From Halopseudomonas salegens (GTDB lineage: Bacteria > Pseudomonadota > Gammaproteobacteria > Pseudomonadales > Pseudomonadaceae): a stretch of 64,000 nt of DNA. The translations under genes were made by a program, and so were the position numbers. The notes beneath the pieces are model-generated. The model ran no database searches. It saw only the letters and a program-made list of their open reading frames with translations, and was not told the DNA's origin. Shown piece by piece: positions 25,491 through 35,955 of this stretch. The DNA is taken from positions 2,728,001-2,792,000 of the forward strand of contig NZ_LT629787.1 in NCBI RefSeq assembly GCF_900105655.1, given 5' to 3'. How positions within the stretch are numbered: the first letter of the stretch is position 1; each line of letters starts with the position of its first letter.

Positions 25491-26873
25491 ATGACCGACG
25501 ATCTGCTATTTAAGCGCCTCAACCAGACAACCGAGACCCTCAGCGTCAGCCAGCTTAACGCCCGTGCGCGTGGATTGCTGGAAGATGTGTTTCCGCGTGT
25601 CTGGGTCGAGGGCGAACTATCCAACCTGGCACGCCCCTCGTCCGGGCATATGTATTTCAGCCTGAAGGACAGTAAAGCACAGATTCGCTGCGCCTTTTTC
25701 CGCCAGCATGCCAATCGGGTACGCCTGACCCTGCGCGATGGTTTGCAGGTGCGTGTGCGCGGCCGAGTCAGCCTGTATGAAGGTCGTGGCGACTATCAAC
25801 TGATTGTCGATGCGCTGGAAACCGCTGGCGATGGCGCCCTGCGCCAGGCCTTTGAAGCCCTGAAGGCCAAGCTGGAGCAGGAAGGCCTGTTTGCCCAGTC
25901 GCGCAAGCAAGCACTCCCGGGCTTTCCCCGCCGTATCGGGGTGGTTACCTCGGCCAGTGGCGCGGCGGTGCGCGATATCATCAGCGTGTTTCGTCGCCGG
26001 GCACCCTTTGTCGAGCTGACCATCATTCCCAGCGCCGTCCAGGGCAATGAAGCTGCCGGACAGCTGGTACAGGCCTTGCAGCTGGCCGATCAGGCCGGCT
26101 TTGACGCCCTGATCATCAGCCGCGGCGGCGGTTCACTGGAAGATCTCTGGCCGTTCAATGAAGAAAGCGTGGCGCGCGCCGTGGCGGCCTGTTCAACCCC
26201 CATTGTCAGCGCCGTCGGGCATGAAACGGATATTTCCATCTGTGATTTTGTGGCCGACCTGCGGGCACCAACGCCCTCGGCTGCCGCCGAACAACTCAGC
26301 CCGGACGGCGCTGGCCTGCTGCGCCAGTTCCGCCAACTGCAGCAGCAATTGCACAATCGTTTGCGTGAGCGGCTGGAGCGCGACAGGCTGCGTTTGCAGA
26401 CCCTGCGTCAGCGCCTGCGCCACCCCGGTGAACGCCTGGCCCAGCAGGCGCAACGACTGGATGAACTGGAACTGCGCCTGAAACGCGCCCTGCAGCAGAC
26501 GCACAACCTTCAGCACACCCGCCTGGAGCGCTTGCAGGCTCGCCTGCAACAGCAACACCCTGGCCGCCGGCTGGATTTGCTGCGCCAGCAATTGCTGCAC
26601 CTGCAGCAACGCTTGCCACGCAGCATCCAGCAGCGCCTGCAGCAGGAGCGTCAGCAGTTTGCGCAAGTCAGCCACAGCCTGAACCTGGTCAGCCCTCTGG
26701 CCACGCTCGGTCGTGGCTACAGTATTCTGCTGGACCGCCAGGGCCATGCGGTGCGCCAGGCTGACCAGGTACGCCCCGGCGATCAGCTGCAAGCACGCCT
26801 GGCCAACGGCCAGCTTGACCTGCAAGTGGTCGATCAGTGCCCGCCGCAGCAGCAATTACCGCTGGATGACTGA
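25491..26873 (+). CDS. xseA: Exodeoxyribonuclease VII large subunit
   Basis: This 460-residue subunit degrades single-stranded DNA in both directions together with XseB. An N-terminal OB-fold (about 15-110, VWVEGELSNLARPSSGHMYF) is followed by the catalytic domain with GFPRRIGVVTSASGAAVRDI, ISRGGGSLEDLWPF and VSAVGHETDISI. The C-terminal ~150 residues are a Gln/Arg/Leu-rich coiled coil typical of XseA. It is divergent from guaB and is a single gene, ending in a hairpin with a T-tract. Confidence 0.96.
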   Translation: MTDDLLFKRLNQTTETLSVSQLNARARGLLEDVFPRVWVEGELSNLARPSSGHMYFSLKDSKAQIRCAFFRQHANRVRLTLRDGLQVRVRGRVSLYEGRGDYQLIVDALETAGDGALRQAFEALKAKLEQEGLFAQSRKQALPGFPRRIGVVTSASGAAVRDIISVFRRRAPFVELTIIPSAVQGNEAAGQLVQALQLADQAGFDALIISRGGGSLEDLWPFNEESVARAVAACSTPIVSAVGHETDISICDFVADLRAPTPSAAAEQLSPDGAGLLRQFRQLQQQLHNRLRERLERDRLRLQTLRQRLRHPGERLAQQAQRLDELELRLKRALQQTHNLQHTRLERLQARLQQQHPGRRLDLLRQQLLHLQQRLPRSIQQRLQQERQQFAQVSHSLNLVSPLATLGRGYSILLDRQGHAVRQADQVRPGDQLQARLANGQLDLQVVDQCPPQQQLPLDD

Positions 26874-26893
26874 GAAGGCTCTGCAAAAACCAC

Positions 26894-26930
26894 CCGGGCT
26901 GCCGTAACTGGCCGCCTCGCCCGGTTTTTT
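26894..26930 (+). terminator. Intrinsic terminator of xseA
   Basis: CCGGGC (26894-26899) pairs with GCCCGG (26919-26924), followed immediately by TTTTTT. It lies 20 bases beyond the xseA stop codon. Confidence 0.7.
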
Positions 26931-27133
26931 CAACACCGGCATGAGCATCTTTCCGCAACAACACCCTGCCTGCTTTGTTTTTATTGCGCATAAAACGCCT
27001 ATACAGGCGATTAATTTCTTTTTACGAGAAATGATTGCAATGCAATAGATGCTTTTCGTAGATTTACTGCAACAGATACCACTTTTCATGACTGCCACTC
27101 ACAAGGTGGCGTCGTCGCAATGAGGAACCACCC

Positions 27134-28798
27134 ATGCTCCGCGATCCGTCTCAACGCTACCGCCCTTTCGCCCCGGTCAATCTGCCTGACCGCCAATGGC
27201 CGTCCCGCACCATCACCGACGTGCCGGTGTGGTGCAGTTCTGACCTGCGCGATGGCAACCAGTCACTGATCGAGCCCATGGACCCGGAAAAGAAACTGCG
27301 CTTTTTCCAGACCCTGGTAGCGGTCGGCGTCAAGCAGATCGAGGTAGCCTTCCCGTCGGCATCACAGAACGATTTCGATTTCGTGCGCCGGCTGATCGAA
27401 GACGGGCATATTCCCGATGACGTGACCATTCAGGTACTGACCCAGGCACGGGATGATCTGATTGCGCGCACCTTCGAGTCCCTGCGGGGTGCCAAGCGTG
27501 CCATTGTGCATGTCTACAATGCCACCGCCCCCAGTTTCCGCCGCATCGTGTTCAAGCAGGACAAGGCCGGCGTCAAGGCGATCGCAGTCAATGCCGCGCA
27601 GACCATCCAGCGTCTGGCTGCCGAACAGCCCGACACCGAGTGGACCTTCCAGTATTCGCCGGAGATTTTCACCTCCACCGAACTGGATTTTGCCGTGGAG
27701 GTCTGTGATGCCGTGCTGGATGTCTGGCAACCGACCCCCGAGCGCAAGGTGATTCTCAATCTGCCGGCCACGGTGGAAGTGGCTACGCCGAACATCTACG
27801 CCGACCAGATCGAATGGTTCTGCCGGCATATCAGCCGGCGTGACAGTGTGCTGGTCAGCCTGCATACGCATAACGACCGTGGCACCGGTGTTGCGGCCAC
27901 AGAGCTCGGTTTGCTGGCCGGCGCCGACCGGGTTGAAGGCTGCCTGTTCGGCAACGGTGAACGGACCGGTAATGTCGACCTGGTGACCCTGGCCTTGAAC
28001 ATGTACACCCAGGGCCTGCATCCGGGGCTGGATTTCTCCGACATTGATGCCGTTCGCAAGGTGGTCGAGGAATGCAACCAGTTGCCGGTACACCCCCGTC
28101 ACCCCTATGTCGGCGACCTGGTGCATACCGCGTTTTCCGGCTCGCACCAGGACGCGATTCGCAAGGGCTTTGCCGTGCAATCGGCCGAGGGTATCTGGGA
28201 AGTCCCCTATCTGCCGATTGATCCGGCGGACATCGGGCGCAGCTATGAAGCGGTCATCCGCGTCAATAGCCAGTCCGGCAAGGGCGGCATTGCCTACCTG
28301 CTGGAGCAGGAATACGGCATCAGCCTGCCCCGTCGCATGCAGATCGAATTCAGCCAGGTGGTGCAGGGCGAAACCGACCGCCTCGGGCTGGAAATGACCG
28401 CACGACAAATCCACGATCTGCTCGACCGTGAGTACCTGCAAAATACCAGCCCCTACCAACTGCTCGGGCACCGTTTGCAGGAAGAAAACGGCACCAGCGT
28501 CGTCGATCTGCGCGTCAGCTACCGGGGTGAAGAGCTGCATTGGCATGGTATGGGTAAAGGCCCGCTGGAGGCCGTGGTTGCCGCTCTGCCGATCAAGACC
28601 GAAATCATGGATTACCATGAACACGCCATCGGCTCCGGCACTAACGCCCAGGCCGCCGCCTATATCGAGCTGCGCCTCGAGGGCGAGCGCTCGCTGCACG
28701 GCATCGGCATCAATGAAAACATTACCACAGCGAGCTTTCGCGCCCTGTTCAGCGCCCTGAACCGGGCACTGCAGCAGGCCGACGCCCAAGCGGCCTGA
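27134..28798 (+). CDS. leuA: 2-isopropylmalate synthase
   Basis: This 554-residue enzyme condenses acetyl-CoA with 2-oxoisovalerate, the first committed step of leucine synthesis. The TIM barrel contains [17 protein letters not shown] with the metal-binding Asp, [19 protein letters not shown] and [16 protein letters not shown]. The C-terminal LeuA regulatory domain (about 430-554, with [14 protein letters not shown]) mediates leucine feedback. The 554-residue length is the long LeuA form found in Pseudomonas. AGGA precedes the ATG, and a 24-codon frame ends 10 bases upstream. Confidence 0.96.
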   Translation: MLRDPSQRYRPFAPVNLPDRQWPSRTITDVPVWCSSDLRDGNQSLIEPMDPEKKLRFFQTLVAVGVKQIEVAFPSASQNDFDFVRRLIEDGHIPDDVTIQVLTQARDDLIARTFESLRGAKRAIVHVYNATAPSFRRIVFKQDKAGVKAIAVNAAQTIQRLAAEQPDTEWTFQYSPEIFTSTELDFAVEVCDAVLDVWQPTPERKVILNLPATVEVATPNIYADQIEWFCRHISRRDSVLVSLHTHNDRGTGVAATELGLLAGADRVEGCLFGNGERTGNVDLVTLALNMYTQGLHPGLDFSDIDAVRKVVEECNQLPVHPRHPYVGDLVHTAFSGSHQDAIRKGFAVQSAEGIWEVPYLPIDPADIGRSYEAVIRVNSQSGKGGIAYLLEQEYGISLPRRMQIEFSQVVQGETDRLGLEMTARQIHDLLDREYLQNTSPYQLLGHRLQEENGTSVVDLRVSYRGEELHWHGMGKGPLEAVVAALPIKTEIMDYHEHAIGSGTNAQAAAYIELRLEGERSLHGIGINENITTASFRALFSALNRALQQADAQAA

Positions 28799-28831
28799 GT
28801 GGCGCTATGAAGCCCCTGGTTATTCCTGTTT

Positions 28832-28864
28832 CAGGCCCCGGCAGACATCGTCTCCCGGGGCCTG
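28832..28864 (+). terminator. Hairpin after leuA
   Basis: CAGGCCCCGG (28832-28841) and CCGGGGCCTG (28855-28864) form a perfect 10-base stem with a 13-base loop, 33 bases beyond the leuA stop codon. There is no T-tract, so the efficiency is uncertain. Confidence 0.5.
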
Positions 28865-28978
28865 ATAACAAGTGATACCGGATATTTATCGAGCCTTGCC
28901 AGCTTTCCGGAGCCGACGTATTGTCTGCGCACTGCCGCGCACTCGTCTGCGGTCCCGTCTGACTGCAAGGAGTTTCGC

Positions 28979-30091
28979 ATGTCTGCATTCACTTTACTGC
29001 AACCCGCCAAGGTGGGTTCTCTGGATTTGCCCAACCGCGTCATCATGGCGCCTCTGACCCGTCAACGCTCGCAACAACCCGGCAACATCCCCCATGCGCT
29101 GAATGCCACCTATTACAGCCAGCGCGCCAATGCCGGGTTGATCATCAGCGAAGCCACTCAGGTGTGTCCGGAAGGCCAGGGCTACGCCTGGACCCCGGGC
29201 ATCTACAGTGACGAGCAGATTGCCGGTTGGCAGCAAACCACGCAGGCGGTACATGATGCCGGTGGGCGTATATTCCTGCAGCTGTGGCATGTCGGGCGCA
29301 TTTCGCACAACCTGCTGCAACCCGCTGCGGCTGACCCTGTCGCCCCTTCGGCCATCCAGGCCAAGGCTGAGTGTTTTGTTCAGGAGGCCAGCGGCAAGGC
29401 TTACAAGACGGCTACCGCCAAGCCCCGCGCACTGACCAGCGAAGAACTGGCCGGCGTGAAACAGGCCTATGCCGACGCCACCCGCAACGCCTTGCAGGCC
29501 GGCTTTGATGGCGTGGAAGTGCACGCCGCCAACGGCTATCTGCTGGATCAGTTTCTCTGCCCGAACAGCAACCAGCGCGAAGACGGCTATGGTGGCTCGA
29601 TCGAGAACCGCGCCCGCTTTGTACTGGAAGTGCTGGATGAGGTCATTGCAGCCGCCGGCGACAGTGGCAAGGTGGGAATTCGCATTTCGCCGATGGGCAC
29701 GTTCAACGGTGTGGCGGATGACAACCCGCAGGCCACCTTTGCCTACCTGGTCGGTGAACTGAACCAGCGCAATCTGGGTTATCTGCACGTCAACCGCCCG
29801 GACTGGGTTGGCGGTGTCTATGAAGGCTTTGACGAGCTGCTGGCGGAGATCCGCCAGGCCTATCAGGGCACCCTGATTCTGGCCGGCGGCATGACCGCAG
29901 AGAGCGGCGCTGCCGCCATTGAATCCGGGCTGGCTGACCTGATTGCCTTTGGCCGCCCTTATATCGCCAACCCGGATCTGGTGCAGCGCATCGAAGCCGG
30001 TGCCGAGTGGAACCAGATCAACCCGAAAACCCTGTATGGCGGGGCTGCCGAAGGCTATACCGATTACCCAGCCATGAGCCAGCAGGCTTAA
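28979..30091 (+). CDS. Old Yellow Enzyme-family alkene reductase
   Basis: This 370-residue FMN-dependent TIM-barrel oxidoreductase is of the OYE/NemA/XenB type. It begins LLQPAKVGSLDLPNRVIMAP, and has LQLWHVGRISH and GFDGVEVHAANGYLLDQFL with the His/Asn substrate-anchoring residues. Members reduce activated alkenes, nitro compounds and nitrate esters with NAD(P)H; the natural substrate is usually unknown. AAGGAG lies just upstream of the ATG. It is a single gene, convergent with der. Confidence 0.92.
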   Translation: MSAFTLLQPAKVGSLDLPNRVIMAPLTRQRSQQPGNIPHALNATYYSQRANAGLIISEATQVCPEGQGYAWTPGIYSDEQIAGWQQTTQAVHDAGGRIFLQLWHVGRISHNLLQPAAADPVAPSAIQAKAECFVQEASGKAYKTATAKPRALTSEELAGVKQAYADATRNALQAGFDGVEVHAANGYLLDQFLCPNSNQREDGYGGSIENRARFVLEVLDEVIAAAGDSGKVGIRISPMGTFNGVADDNPQATFAYLVGELNQRNLGYLHVNRPDWVGGVYEGFDELLAEIRQAYQGTLILAGGMTAESGAAAIESGLADLIAFGRPYIANPDLVQRIEAGAEWNQINPKTLYGGAAEGYTDYPAMSQQA

Positions 30092-30133
30092 GGCCGGCAG
30101 TCGCTGGAGGCTGGAGGTCTCTTTCTTGGGTGA

Positions 30134-30163
30134 GTGGCTGATATCACGCTAACAGTCAGCCAC
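30134..30163. terminator. Hairpin between convergent OYE and der genes
   Basis: GTGGCTGA (30134-30141) and TCAGCCAC (30156-30163) form an 8-base stem with a 14-base loop. It lies between two converging genes, so it probably ends transcription in both directions. There is no strong T-tract. Confidence 0.45.
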
Positions 30164-30188
30164 CCATACCAACATCAGGCTTCCGCTT

Positions 30189-31613
30189 TCAGCGTTTTTT
30201 CTTCTTCTTGCTATCCGCCATCAAACGCCGTTTCTTGTTCACCTGGCGATCCGACAGTTTGACCTTCTTCTCGGCAAAGGGGTTGTCGCCGCCCTTGTAT
30301 TCGACCCGGATCGGCGTACCGGCCAGCTTGAGCACCTTGCGGAAGGTGTTTTCCAGGTAGCGGGTATAGGACTTGGGAATCGAGTCAACCTGGTTGCCAT
30401 GCACGATAATGATCGGCGGATTGGAGCCGCCCAGGTGGGCGTAACGCAGCTTGATCCGACGGCTGTTGACCATCGGCGGCTGATGCTCCTTGACCGCATC
30501 CTCGAGGATTTCAGTCATGCGTTTGGTGGGCACTTTGGTCATTGCGCTGGCAAAGGCCTTGTCGACGGACTTGTAGAGCAAGCCGACACCGCTACCATGC
30601 AGGGCAGAGATAAAATGAATCTCGGCAAACTGGGCAAAGTGCAGGCGGCGTTCCAGCTCGATCTTCACGTAGCGCTTTTCACTGTCATCCATCCCGTCCC
30701 ACTTGTTCACCGCCAGCACCAAGGCCCGGCCGGAGTCGATGACGAACCCAAGCAGGTTGAGGTCCTGCTCCACCACACCTTCACGGGCATCGATCACGAA
30801 GATCACCACATTGGCGTCCTTGATCGCTTGCAACGTCTTGATCACTGAAAACTTTTCCACCGTTTCGGCGATCCGTCCGCGCTTGCGCACCCCAGCGGTG
30901 TCGATCAACGTGTAGGGTTTTTCATGGCGCTCGAAGGGAATATAGATGCTGTCGCGCGTGGTACCGGCCTGATCAAACACCACCACACGGTCCTCACCCA
31001 GCATGCGGTTGACCAGCGTGGATTTACCCACGTTCGGCCGTCCGATCACGGCAATCCGCGTACCTATGGCTTCTACGCCCGGCAATACCCGACCCTCTTC
31101 GTCGGTACTGATCTCATCAGCCGCTTGAGGCTCGTTCAGCACAGCGTCCAGCAAGGGGTTGATATTGCGCCCGTGGGCAGCGGCAATACCGATGGGCGCT
31201 CCCAGGCCCAAGTGCGCAAATTCACCCAGAATGGAGTCCGGATCAGCCCCATCAATCTTGTTGGCAACCAGAAAGGTATGTTTGTTGCGTTTGCGCAGGT
31301 GGGTGGCAATGAGTTCGTCGCCCGGTGTACGCCCGGCGCGGGCATCGACCATAAAGAGCACGGCATCAGCTTCTTCAATCGCCTGCAGCGATTGCCCGGC
31401 CATCAACTCGTCAATGCCCTGCTCATCGCCGGTAATACCGCCGGTATCGATGACAATATAGTCCTGACCCTGCCAACTGGCCTCGCCATACTTGCGATCA
31501 CGGGTAAGGCCGGCAAAATCGGCCACCAGGGCGTCGCGACTCTTGGTCAGGCGGTTGAACAGGGTGGATTTGCCGACATTCGGCCGCCCCACCAGGGCAA
31601 TGACAGGAACCAT
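30189..31613 (-). CDS. der: Ribosome-assembly GTPase Der (EngA)
   Basis: This 474-residue protein has two tandem GTPase domains, each with a [10 protein letters not shown]-loop (near residues 8 and 192), and a C-terminal KH-like domain ending in a Lys-rich tail ([10 protein letters not shown]). Der is essential for 50S subunit maturation. The residues NKIDG and NKWDG provide the G4 motifs. The gene lies downstream of bamB, separated by a strong terminator at 31640-31677, so it must have its own promoter or depend on read-through. Confidence 0.97.
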   Translation of the reverse strand: MVPVIALVGRPNVGKSTLFNRLTKSRDALVADFAGLTRDRKYGEASWQGQDYIVIDTGGITGDEQGIDELMAGQSLQAIEEADAVLFMVDARAGRTPGDELIATHLRKRNKHTFLVANKIDGADPDSILGEFAHLGLGAPIGIAAAHGRNINPLLDAVLNEPQAADEISTDEEGRVLPGVEAIGTRIAVIGRPNVGKSTLVNRMLGEDRVVVFDQAGTTRDSIYIPFERHEKPYTLIDTAGVRKRGRIAETVEKFSVIKTLQAIKDANVVIFVIDAREGVVEQDLNLLGFVIDSGRALVLAVNKWDGMDDSEKRYVKIELERRLHFAQFAEIHFISALHGSGVGLLYKSVDKAFASAMTKVPTKRMTEILEDAVKEHQPPMVNSRRIKLRYAHLGGSNPPIIIVHGNQVDSIPKSYTRYLENTFRKVLKLAGTPIRVEYKGGDNPFAEKKVKLSDRQVNKKRRLMADSKKKKKR

Positions 31614-31639
31614 GCTTTCTCCGTGCGCTGGGCACTATA

Positions 31640-31677
31640 AAAAATAAAACCGGCCGTGGCATCAGGCCACGGCCGGT
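31640..31677 (-). terminator. Strong intrinsic terminator after bamB
   Basis: A 12-base stem (ACCGGCCGTGGC / GCCACGGCCGGT) with a 5-base loop is followed on the minus strand by TTTATTTTTT. It is the strongest terminator in the core block and separates bamB from der. Confidence 0.85.
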
Positions 31678-31715
31678 AAAGTATAACCTGTTCCGTTGCG
31701 CGCGGGCGCTACGGC

Positions 31716-32858
31716 TTATTCGATGCGCAAGGCAACCAGATTGCCGCTGTTGCCATAGACAAACAAACGGTCGCCAACGGCAATCGGGGCGGCTCGCACA
31801 CCCTTGCGATCCACTCGGGTGCGAGCGACCAGACGACCATCGGTTTGCGCCAACAGGTGCACATAACCCTCAAAGTCCGCGACCGCCACATAACTGCTGA
31901 AAGTCGTCGGCGCGGTCAACTGACGCCGGGCCAGACTGTCGTTGCTCCAGGCCGAAGCCCCGCTATTCTGATCAAAAGCTTCAACCGTGCCATCGGCACG
32001 GCTCAGGTAGACCTGACCGAAACCCGCTGCCGGGCCGTTGTGACTGGACGCCGAGCGTTGCCAGCGAAGTTCACCTGAGTTGCCATCAATGGCTGCCAGG
32101 TTGCCCTGAAAACTGGCGGCGTACACATTCTGCCCGCTGAGCAGCAAGTCACCATCGATATCCACCATCCGTTCCAGTTCGGAACGACCCTGCGGCTGGG
32201 CAATGCGTTGGTCCCATTGCAGCAAGCCGGAGCTGGCTTCCAGGGCCACGACACGGCCACCGGACATACCTGCAAACACCTGACGCAGCGTGGCGACTGG
32301 AGCAGCATGGCCTCGCACCGACAGTACCGACTGACTGGCTTCATAAATCCAGCGCTGCTCGCCGGTGGTAATGTCCAGGGCGGTCACCTTGTCATCCTGG
32401 GTCTGCACGACTACCACATCACCATTGGTCTGCGGCGGCGCCAGGACTTCACTGGTCATTTGCGCGCGCCAGGCTTCACTACCGTCATTGCTATCGAGCA
32501 CAATGACCTCACCTTCACGCGTCCCCAACATGACGACGCCGGAACCGCTGCCCACCGCACCGGTGAGCGGCTCGTCCACGCGAGCTTGCCACTGTACCGA
32601 GCCGTCATCCCGGTCTACAGCCACAACCCGCCCGCTGGCGTCGGCGGCATACAGGGTAATACCGTCCAGTGAGGGCTGCAGGCGATTGAAGCCCCGCCCC
32701 TGTCCGCTGCCGACGTTGCGCCGCCAATCACGCTCCAGCTCGACTTCAGCAGTAAAATCTTCCAACTCAGCTGGCGGCAGAGTGTTGCCTGAGCTGCCAC
32801 AGCCGGCCAGGACCAGTGTCGAGAGTCCCATTACCAAGGCAGGGTACTTGAAATTCAC
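31716..32858 (-). CDS. bamB: Outer-membrane assembly lipoprotein BamB
   Basis: This 380-residue lipoprotein has a signal peptide ending in the LAGC lipobox (Cys20) and an eight-bladed beta-propeller made of PQQ-like repeats (GSVQWQARVDEPLTG, GEQRWIYEASQSVLS, GASAWSNDSLARRQ). BamB binds BamA and helps insert beta-barrel proteins in the outer membrane. Its first base overlaps the last base of yfgM, so both are translated from one operon with hisS and ispG upstream. Confidence 0.96.
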   Translation of the reverse strand: MNFKYPALVMGLSTLVLAGCGSSGNTLPPAELEDFTAEVELERDWRRNVGSGQGRGFNRLQPSLDGITLYAADASGRVVAVDRDDGSVQWQARVDEPLTGAVGSGSGVVMLGTREGEVIVLDSNDGSEAWRAQMTSEVLAPPQTNGDVVVVQTQDDKVTALDITTGEQRWIYEASQSVLSVRGHAAPVATLRQVFAGMSGGRVVALEASSGLLQWDQRIAQPQGRSELERMVDIDGDLLLSGQNVYAASFQGNLAAIDGNSGELRWQRSASSHNGPAAGFGQVYLSRADGTVEAFDQNSGASAWSNDSLARRQLTAPTTFSSYVAVADFEGYVHLLAQTDGRLVARTRVDRKGVRAAPIAVGDRLFVYGNSGNLVALRIE

Positions 32859-33499
32859 TAGGCTTCCTCCGCCAGATCGTCGAGTTTGAATTGCAGTTGC
32901 GGACGCGAGCGTGGATCGTTCAACGCCGCCAGGGCCGCCTTGTAGGCGGCGCGTGCATCAGCATCACGCCCCAAGGCCAGCAGCAAATCGCCGCGGACTT
33001 CTTCACGGCCGGCCAGCAGCTCGCCACTGACCGAGTCAGTGAACAGTGCAAGGGCTTCTTCATGCCGATCCTGCTCAGCCATCACGCGTGCCAGGCGTTG
33101 GCGGGCGACCTCTTTCAGTGCCGGATCCTTGATATCCCCAAGCACTTCCTGCAGCAGTGTTTCCGCCGCTGCAAAGTCACCGTTGTCGACAGCCAGACGC
33201 GCCTCCATCAAGGCGGCAAAGTTGGCATAGCGAGTGCCTGGATACTCTTCACGCAGCTGCTCAGCCAGTGCCTTGCCCTGGGTGCGCGCGGCTTCCGAAT
33301 CCTGGCGCAAAACCACTTCCAGCATATTCTGATACAGGGTCGAGGCATTGGCTGCCTGGTTTTCCTGATAATTATTCCAGCCCTGCCAGCCAAACACGCC
33401 AGCCAGAGCCAGCACCACCCCGGTCAGCAGCGGCATGCCGTGCTGCTGCCAAAGCTCCTTGATCTTGGCTACCTGTTCTTCTTCTGTTTGGTAAGTCAC
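32858..33499 (-). CDS. yfgM: YfgM-like TPR protein, SecYEG accessory
   Basis: This 213-residue protein has a short cytoplasmic N-terminus (TEEEQVAKIKELWQQHG), one membrane helix (about 20-40, MPLLTGVVLALAGVFGWQGW) and a periplasmic tetratricopeptide-like domain (about 45-210). This is the layout of YfgM (DUF2133), a partner of PpiD at the Sec translocon. It sits between hisS and bamB, as is usual in gamma-proteobacteria. The start GTG/ATG region lies 41 bases after hisS. Confidence 0.9.
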   Translation of the reverse strand: MTYQTEEEQVAKIKELWQQHGMPLLTGVVLALAGVFGWQGWNNYQENQAANASTLYQNMLEVVLRQDSEAARTQGKALAEQLREEYPGTRYANFAALMEARLAVDNGDFAAAETLLQEVLGDIKDPALKEVARQRLARVMAEQDRHEEALALFTDSVSGELLAGREEVRGDLLLALGRDADARAAYKAALAALNDPRSRPQLQFKLDDLAEEA

Positions 33500-33540
33500 C
33501 CGTCACTCCTTGCGCCCGGCGTTTGGCCCGAGCTTGTCTG

Positions 33541-34818
33541 TCATAGTAATTGTTGCAGCCGCGCGGCGATATCGGCCCAGGCCAGTTGTTCCTGCTCGCC
33601 GCCATCACGCAACGGCTTGAGACCGATGGTCTGCTCCAATGTCTCTTGCTCACCCAGAATCAGGGCATAAGGTGCGCCCGATTTATCCGCCTTCTTGAAC
33701 TGGCTCTTGAAACTGCCGCCGCCACAATGCACCAGCATGCGTAGCTGCGGCAAGTCATCACGCAGCTGTTCGGCCAACTGCAGACCAGAGCGCTGGGCAG
33801 CCTCACCCACAGTGACCAGATAGACATCAAGCTGATTGGCCAGTTCAGCCGGCACCTGCTCCAACGTCTGGATCAACAGCAGCAAGCGCTCCAGCCCCAT
33901 GGCAAAGCCAACCGCTGGAGCTGGCTTGCCACCCAGTTGCTGAACCAGCCCATCATAACGACCACCAGCACACACGGTACCCTGCGCACCCAGACGATCA
34001 GTCACCCATTCAAACACTGTCAGGCCATAGTAATCCAGACCACGCACCAGACGCGGATTGATACGGTACTCGACGCCAGCGGCATCCAGCAAAGCGCACA
34101 GTTGGGAAAAGTGTGCACGGGCCTCGTCATTCAGATAGTCGGCGAGCTTCGGGGCATCCACCAACAAGGCCTGGGTATCCGGATTCTTGCTGTCGAGTAC
34201 ACGCAACGGGTTGCTGTCCAGACGACGCTGGCTGTCAGCATCCAGTTGCTCGAAGCGTTCACGCAGGTAGGTTACCAGCGCATCGCGGTAACGGGCCCGA
34301 TCTTCACTGCTGCCCAGGCTGTTGAGCTCCAGGGTAACCGCGTCCTGCAGCCCCAATTGACGCCACAGACGCGCGGTAAGCACGATCAACTCAGCGTCAA
34401 TATCCGGGCCAGTCAGATTGAAGGTTTCCACGCCGATCTGGTGGAACTGACGATAGCGCCCTTTCTGGGGACGTTCATGACGAAACATCGGGCCGGTGTA
34501 CCAGACCTTCTGTGCGACACCGCTGCCCAACAGACCATGCTCAAGCATGGCGCGCACACAGCCCGCCGTCCCTTCCGGACGCAACGTGAGCGAATCGCCA
34601 TTGCGATCATCGAAGGTATACATTTCCTTTTCTACGATATCGGTCACTTCACCGATCGAGCGCTTGAACAGCTCGGTCGGCTCGACAATCGGCATACGGA
34701 TCTGCTGATAACCGTAACCAGCCAGCAGTGTGGCCACCTTGGTTTCCAGATACTGCCAAAGAGCGCTGTCAGCAGGCAATATGTCATTCATGCCGCGCAC
34801 GGCTTGCAGGGTTTTCAC
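33541..34818 (-). CDS. hisS: Histidyl-tRNA synthetase
   Basis: This 425-residue class II synthetase charges tRNA-His. Motif 2 lies in [14 protein letters not shown], the HisA-type signature in [17 protein letters not shown], and motif 3 in [12 protein letters not shown]. The C-terminal anticodon-binding domain (about 330-425) follows. The length matches E. coli HisS (424 residues). It follows ispG by 15 bases. Confidence 0.97.
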   Translation of the reverse strand: MKTLQAVRGMNDILPADSALWQYLETKVATLLAGYGYQQIRMPIVEPTELFKRSIGEVTDIVEKEMYTFDDRNGDSLTLRPEGTAGCVRAMLEHGLLGSGVAQKVWYTGPMFRHERPQKGRYRQFHQIGVETFNLTGPDIDAELIVLTARLWRQLGLQDAVTLELNSLGSSEDRARYRDALVTYLRERFEQLDADSQRRLDSNPLRVLDSKNPDTQALLVDAPKLADYLNDEARAHFSQLCALLDAAGVEYRINPRLVRGLDYYGLTVFEWVTDRLGAQGTVCAGGRYDGLVQQLGGKPAPAVGFAMGLERLLLLIQTLEQVPAELANQLDVYLVTVGEAAQRSGLQLAEQLRDDLPQLRMLVHCGGGSFKSQFKKADKSGAPYALILGEQETLEQTIGLKPLRDGGEQEQLAWADIAARLQQLL

Positions 34819-34833
34819 GTGGATATTCCTTTC

Positions 34834-35946
34834 TCAGCCGCGGACGATGGTATTGGCGTCCAGCGCCTGTTTGGCAGCGATCTTGTCGCGGATAATCTGT
34901 TCCAGATGATCAACCAGGTTGGCATTGTCGACCTTGCCGGCCGGGCTGCCATCCAGATAAACCAGGTTATTCGGGCTGCCGCCGGTCAGGCCGATGTCAG
35001 CCTCACGGGCTTCACCCGGGCCATTGACCACGCAACCAATCACAGCGACATCCAGAGGTACCAGGACATCGTCGAGCCGTGATTCCAGCTCGTTCATGGT
35101 CTTGACCACATCAAAGTTCTGTCGGGAACAACTCGGACAGGCAATGAAATTGATCCCGCGCGAACGCAATTGCAGGGATTTGAGAATATCAAAGCCAACT
35201 TTGATTTCTTCAACCGGGTCGGCGGCCAGGGAGACGCGGATGGTATCACCTATCCCTTCGGCCAGCAGCATACCCAGGCCAACGGCAGACTTCACCGTGC
35301 CCGAGCGCAGGCCGCCTGCCTCGGTAATCCCGAGGTGCAGCGGCTGCTCGATCTGCTGGGCCAACAGCCGGTAGGCCCCCACGGCCATGAACACATCAGA
35401 CGCTTTGACGCTGACCTTGAACTCCTGAAAGTCCAACCGATCCAGGTGTTCGACATGCCGCAGTGCTGACTCCACCAGTGCTTCCGGCGTCGGCTCACCG
35501 TATTTCTTCTGCAAATCCTTTTCCAGCGAGCCGGCATTCACTCCGATTCGGATCGGAATTCCATGGTGCCGGGCCGCATCCACAACGGCCCGGACACGAT
35601 CTTCGCGGCCGATATTGCCGGGGTTGATGCGCAGGCAATCAACCCCGAGCTCGGCAACCCGCAGGGCAATCTTGTAGTCAAAGTGAATATCCGCCACCAG
35701 CGGCAGATTGACCTGCTGGCGGATTTTGCCAAAAGCGTCAGCGGCTTCCATGCTCGGGACGGATACCCGCACGATGTCGGCGCCTGCAGCTTCCAGACGC
35801 TGAATCTGGGCCACGGTGGCTGCCACATCACAGGTTTCGGTGTTGGTCATGCTTTGCACCGAAATCGGAGCATCGCCGCCAACGGCAACCGAACCTACCT
35901 GTATCTGTCGTGATTGCCGACGCTTGATCGGGGAATGCTGATGCAT
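34834..35946 (-). CDS. ispG: (E)-4-hydroxy-3-methylbut-2-enyl-diphosphate synthase
   Basis: This 370-residue iron-sulphur enzyme catalyses the sixth step of the MEP isoprenoid pathway. An N-terminal TIM barrel ([19 protein letters not shown]) is followed by a C-terminal 4Fe-4S domain with [11 protein letters not shown] and the Cys in [12 protein letters not shown]. It needs Fe-S assembly factors, which are missing from their usual place in this window. The gene lies between rodZ and hisS. Confidence 0.97.
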   Translation of the reverse strand: MHQHSPIKRRQSRQIQVGSVAVGGDAPISVQSMTNTETCDVAATVAQIQRLEAAGADIVRVSVPSMEAADAFGKIRQQVNLPLVADIHFDYKIALRVAELGVDCLRINPGNIGREDRVRAVVDAARHHGIPIRIGVNAGSLEKDLQKKYGEPTPEALVESALRHVEHLDRLDFQEFKVSVKASDVFMAVGAYRLLAQQIEQPLHLGITEAGGLRSGTVKSAVGLGMLLAEGIGDTIRVSLAADPVEEIKVGFDILKSLQLRSRGINFIACPSCSRQNFDVVKTMNELESRLDDVLVPLDVAVIGCVVNGPGEAREADIGLTGGSPNNLVYLDGSPAGKVDNANLVDHLEQIIRDKIAAKQALDANTIVRG

Positions 35947-35955
35947 GAATGCCTC

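Noticed and set aside
27362..28789. Long open frame (475 codons) opposite leuA
   Set aside because: Antisense to a well-conserved gene; the composition is that of a shadow frame.
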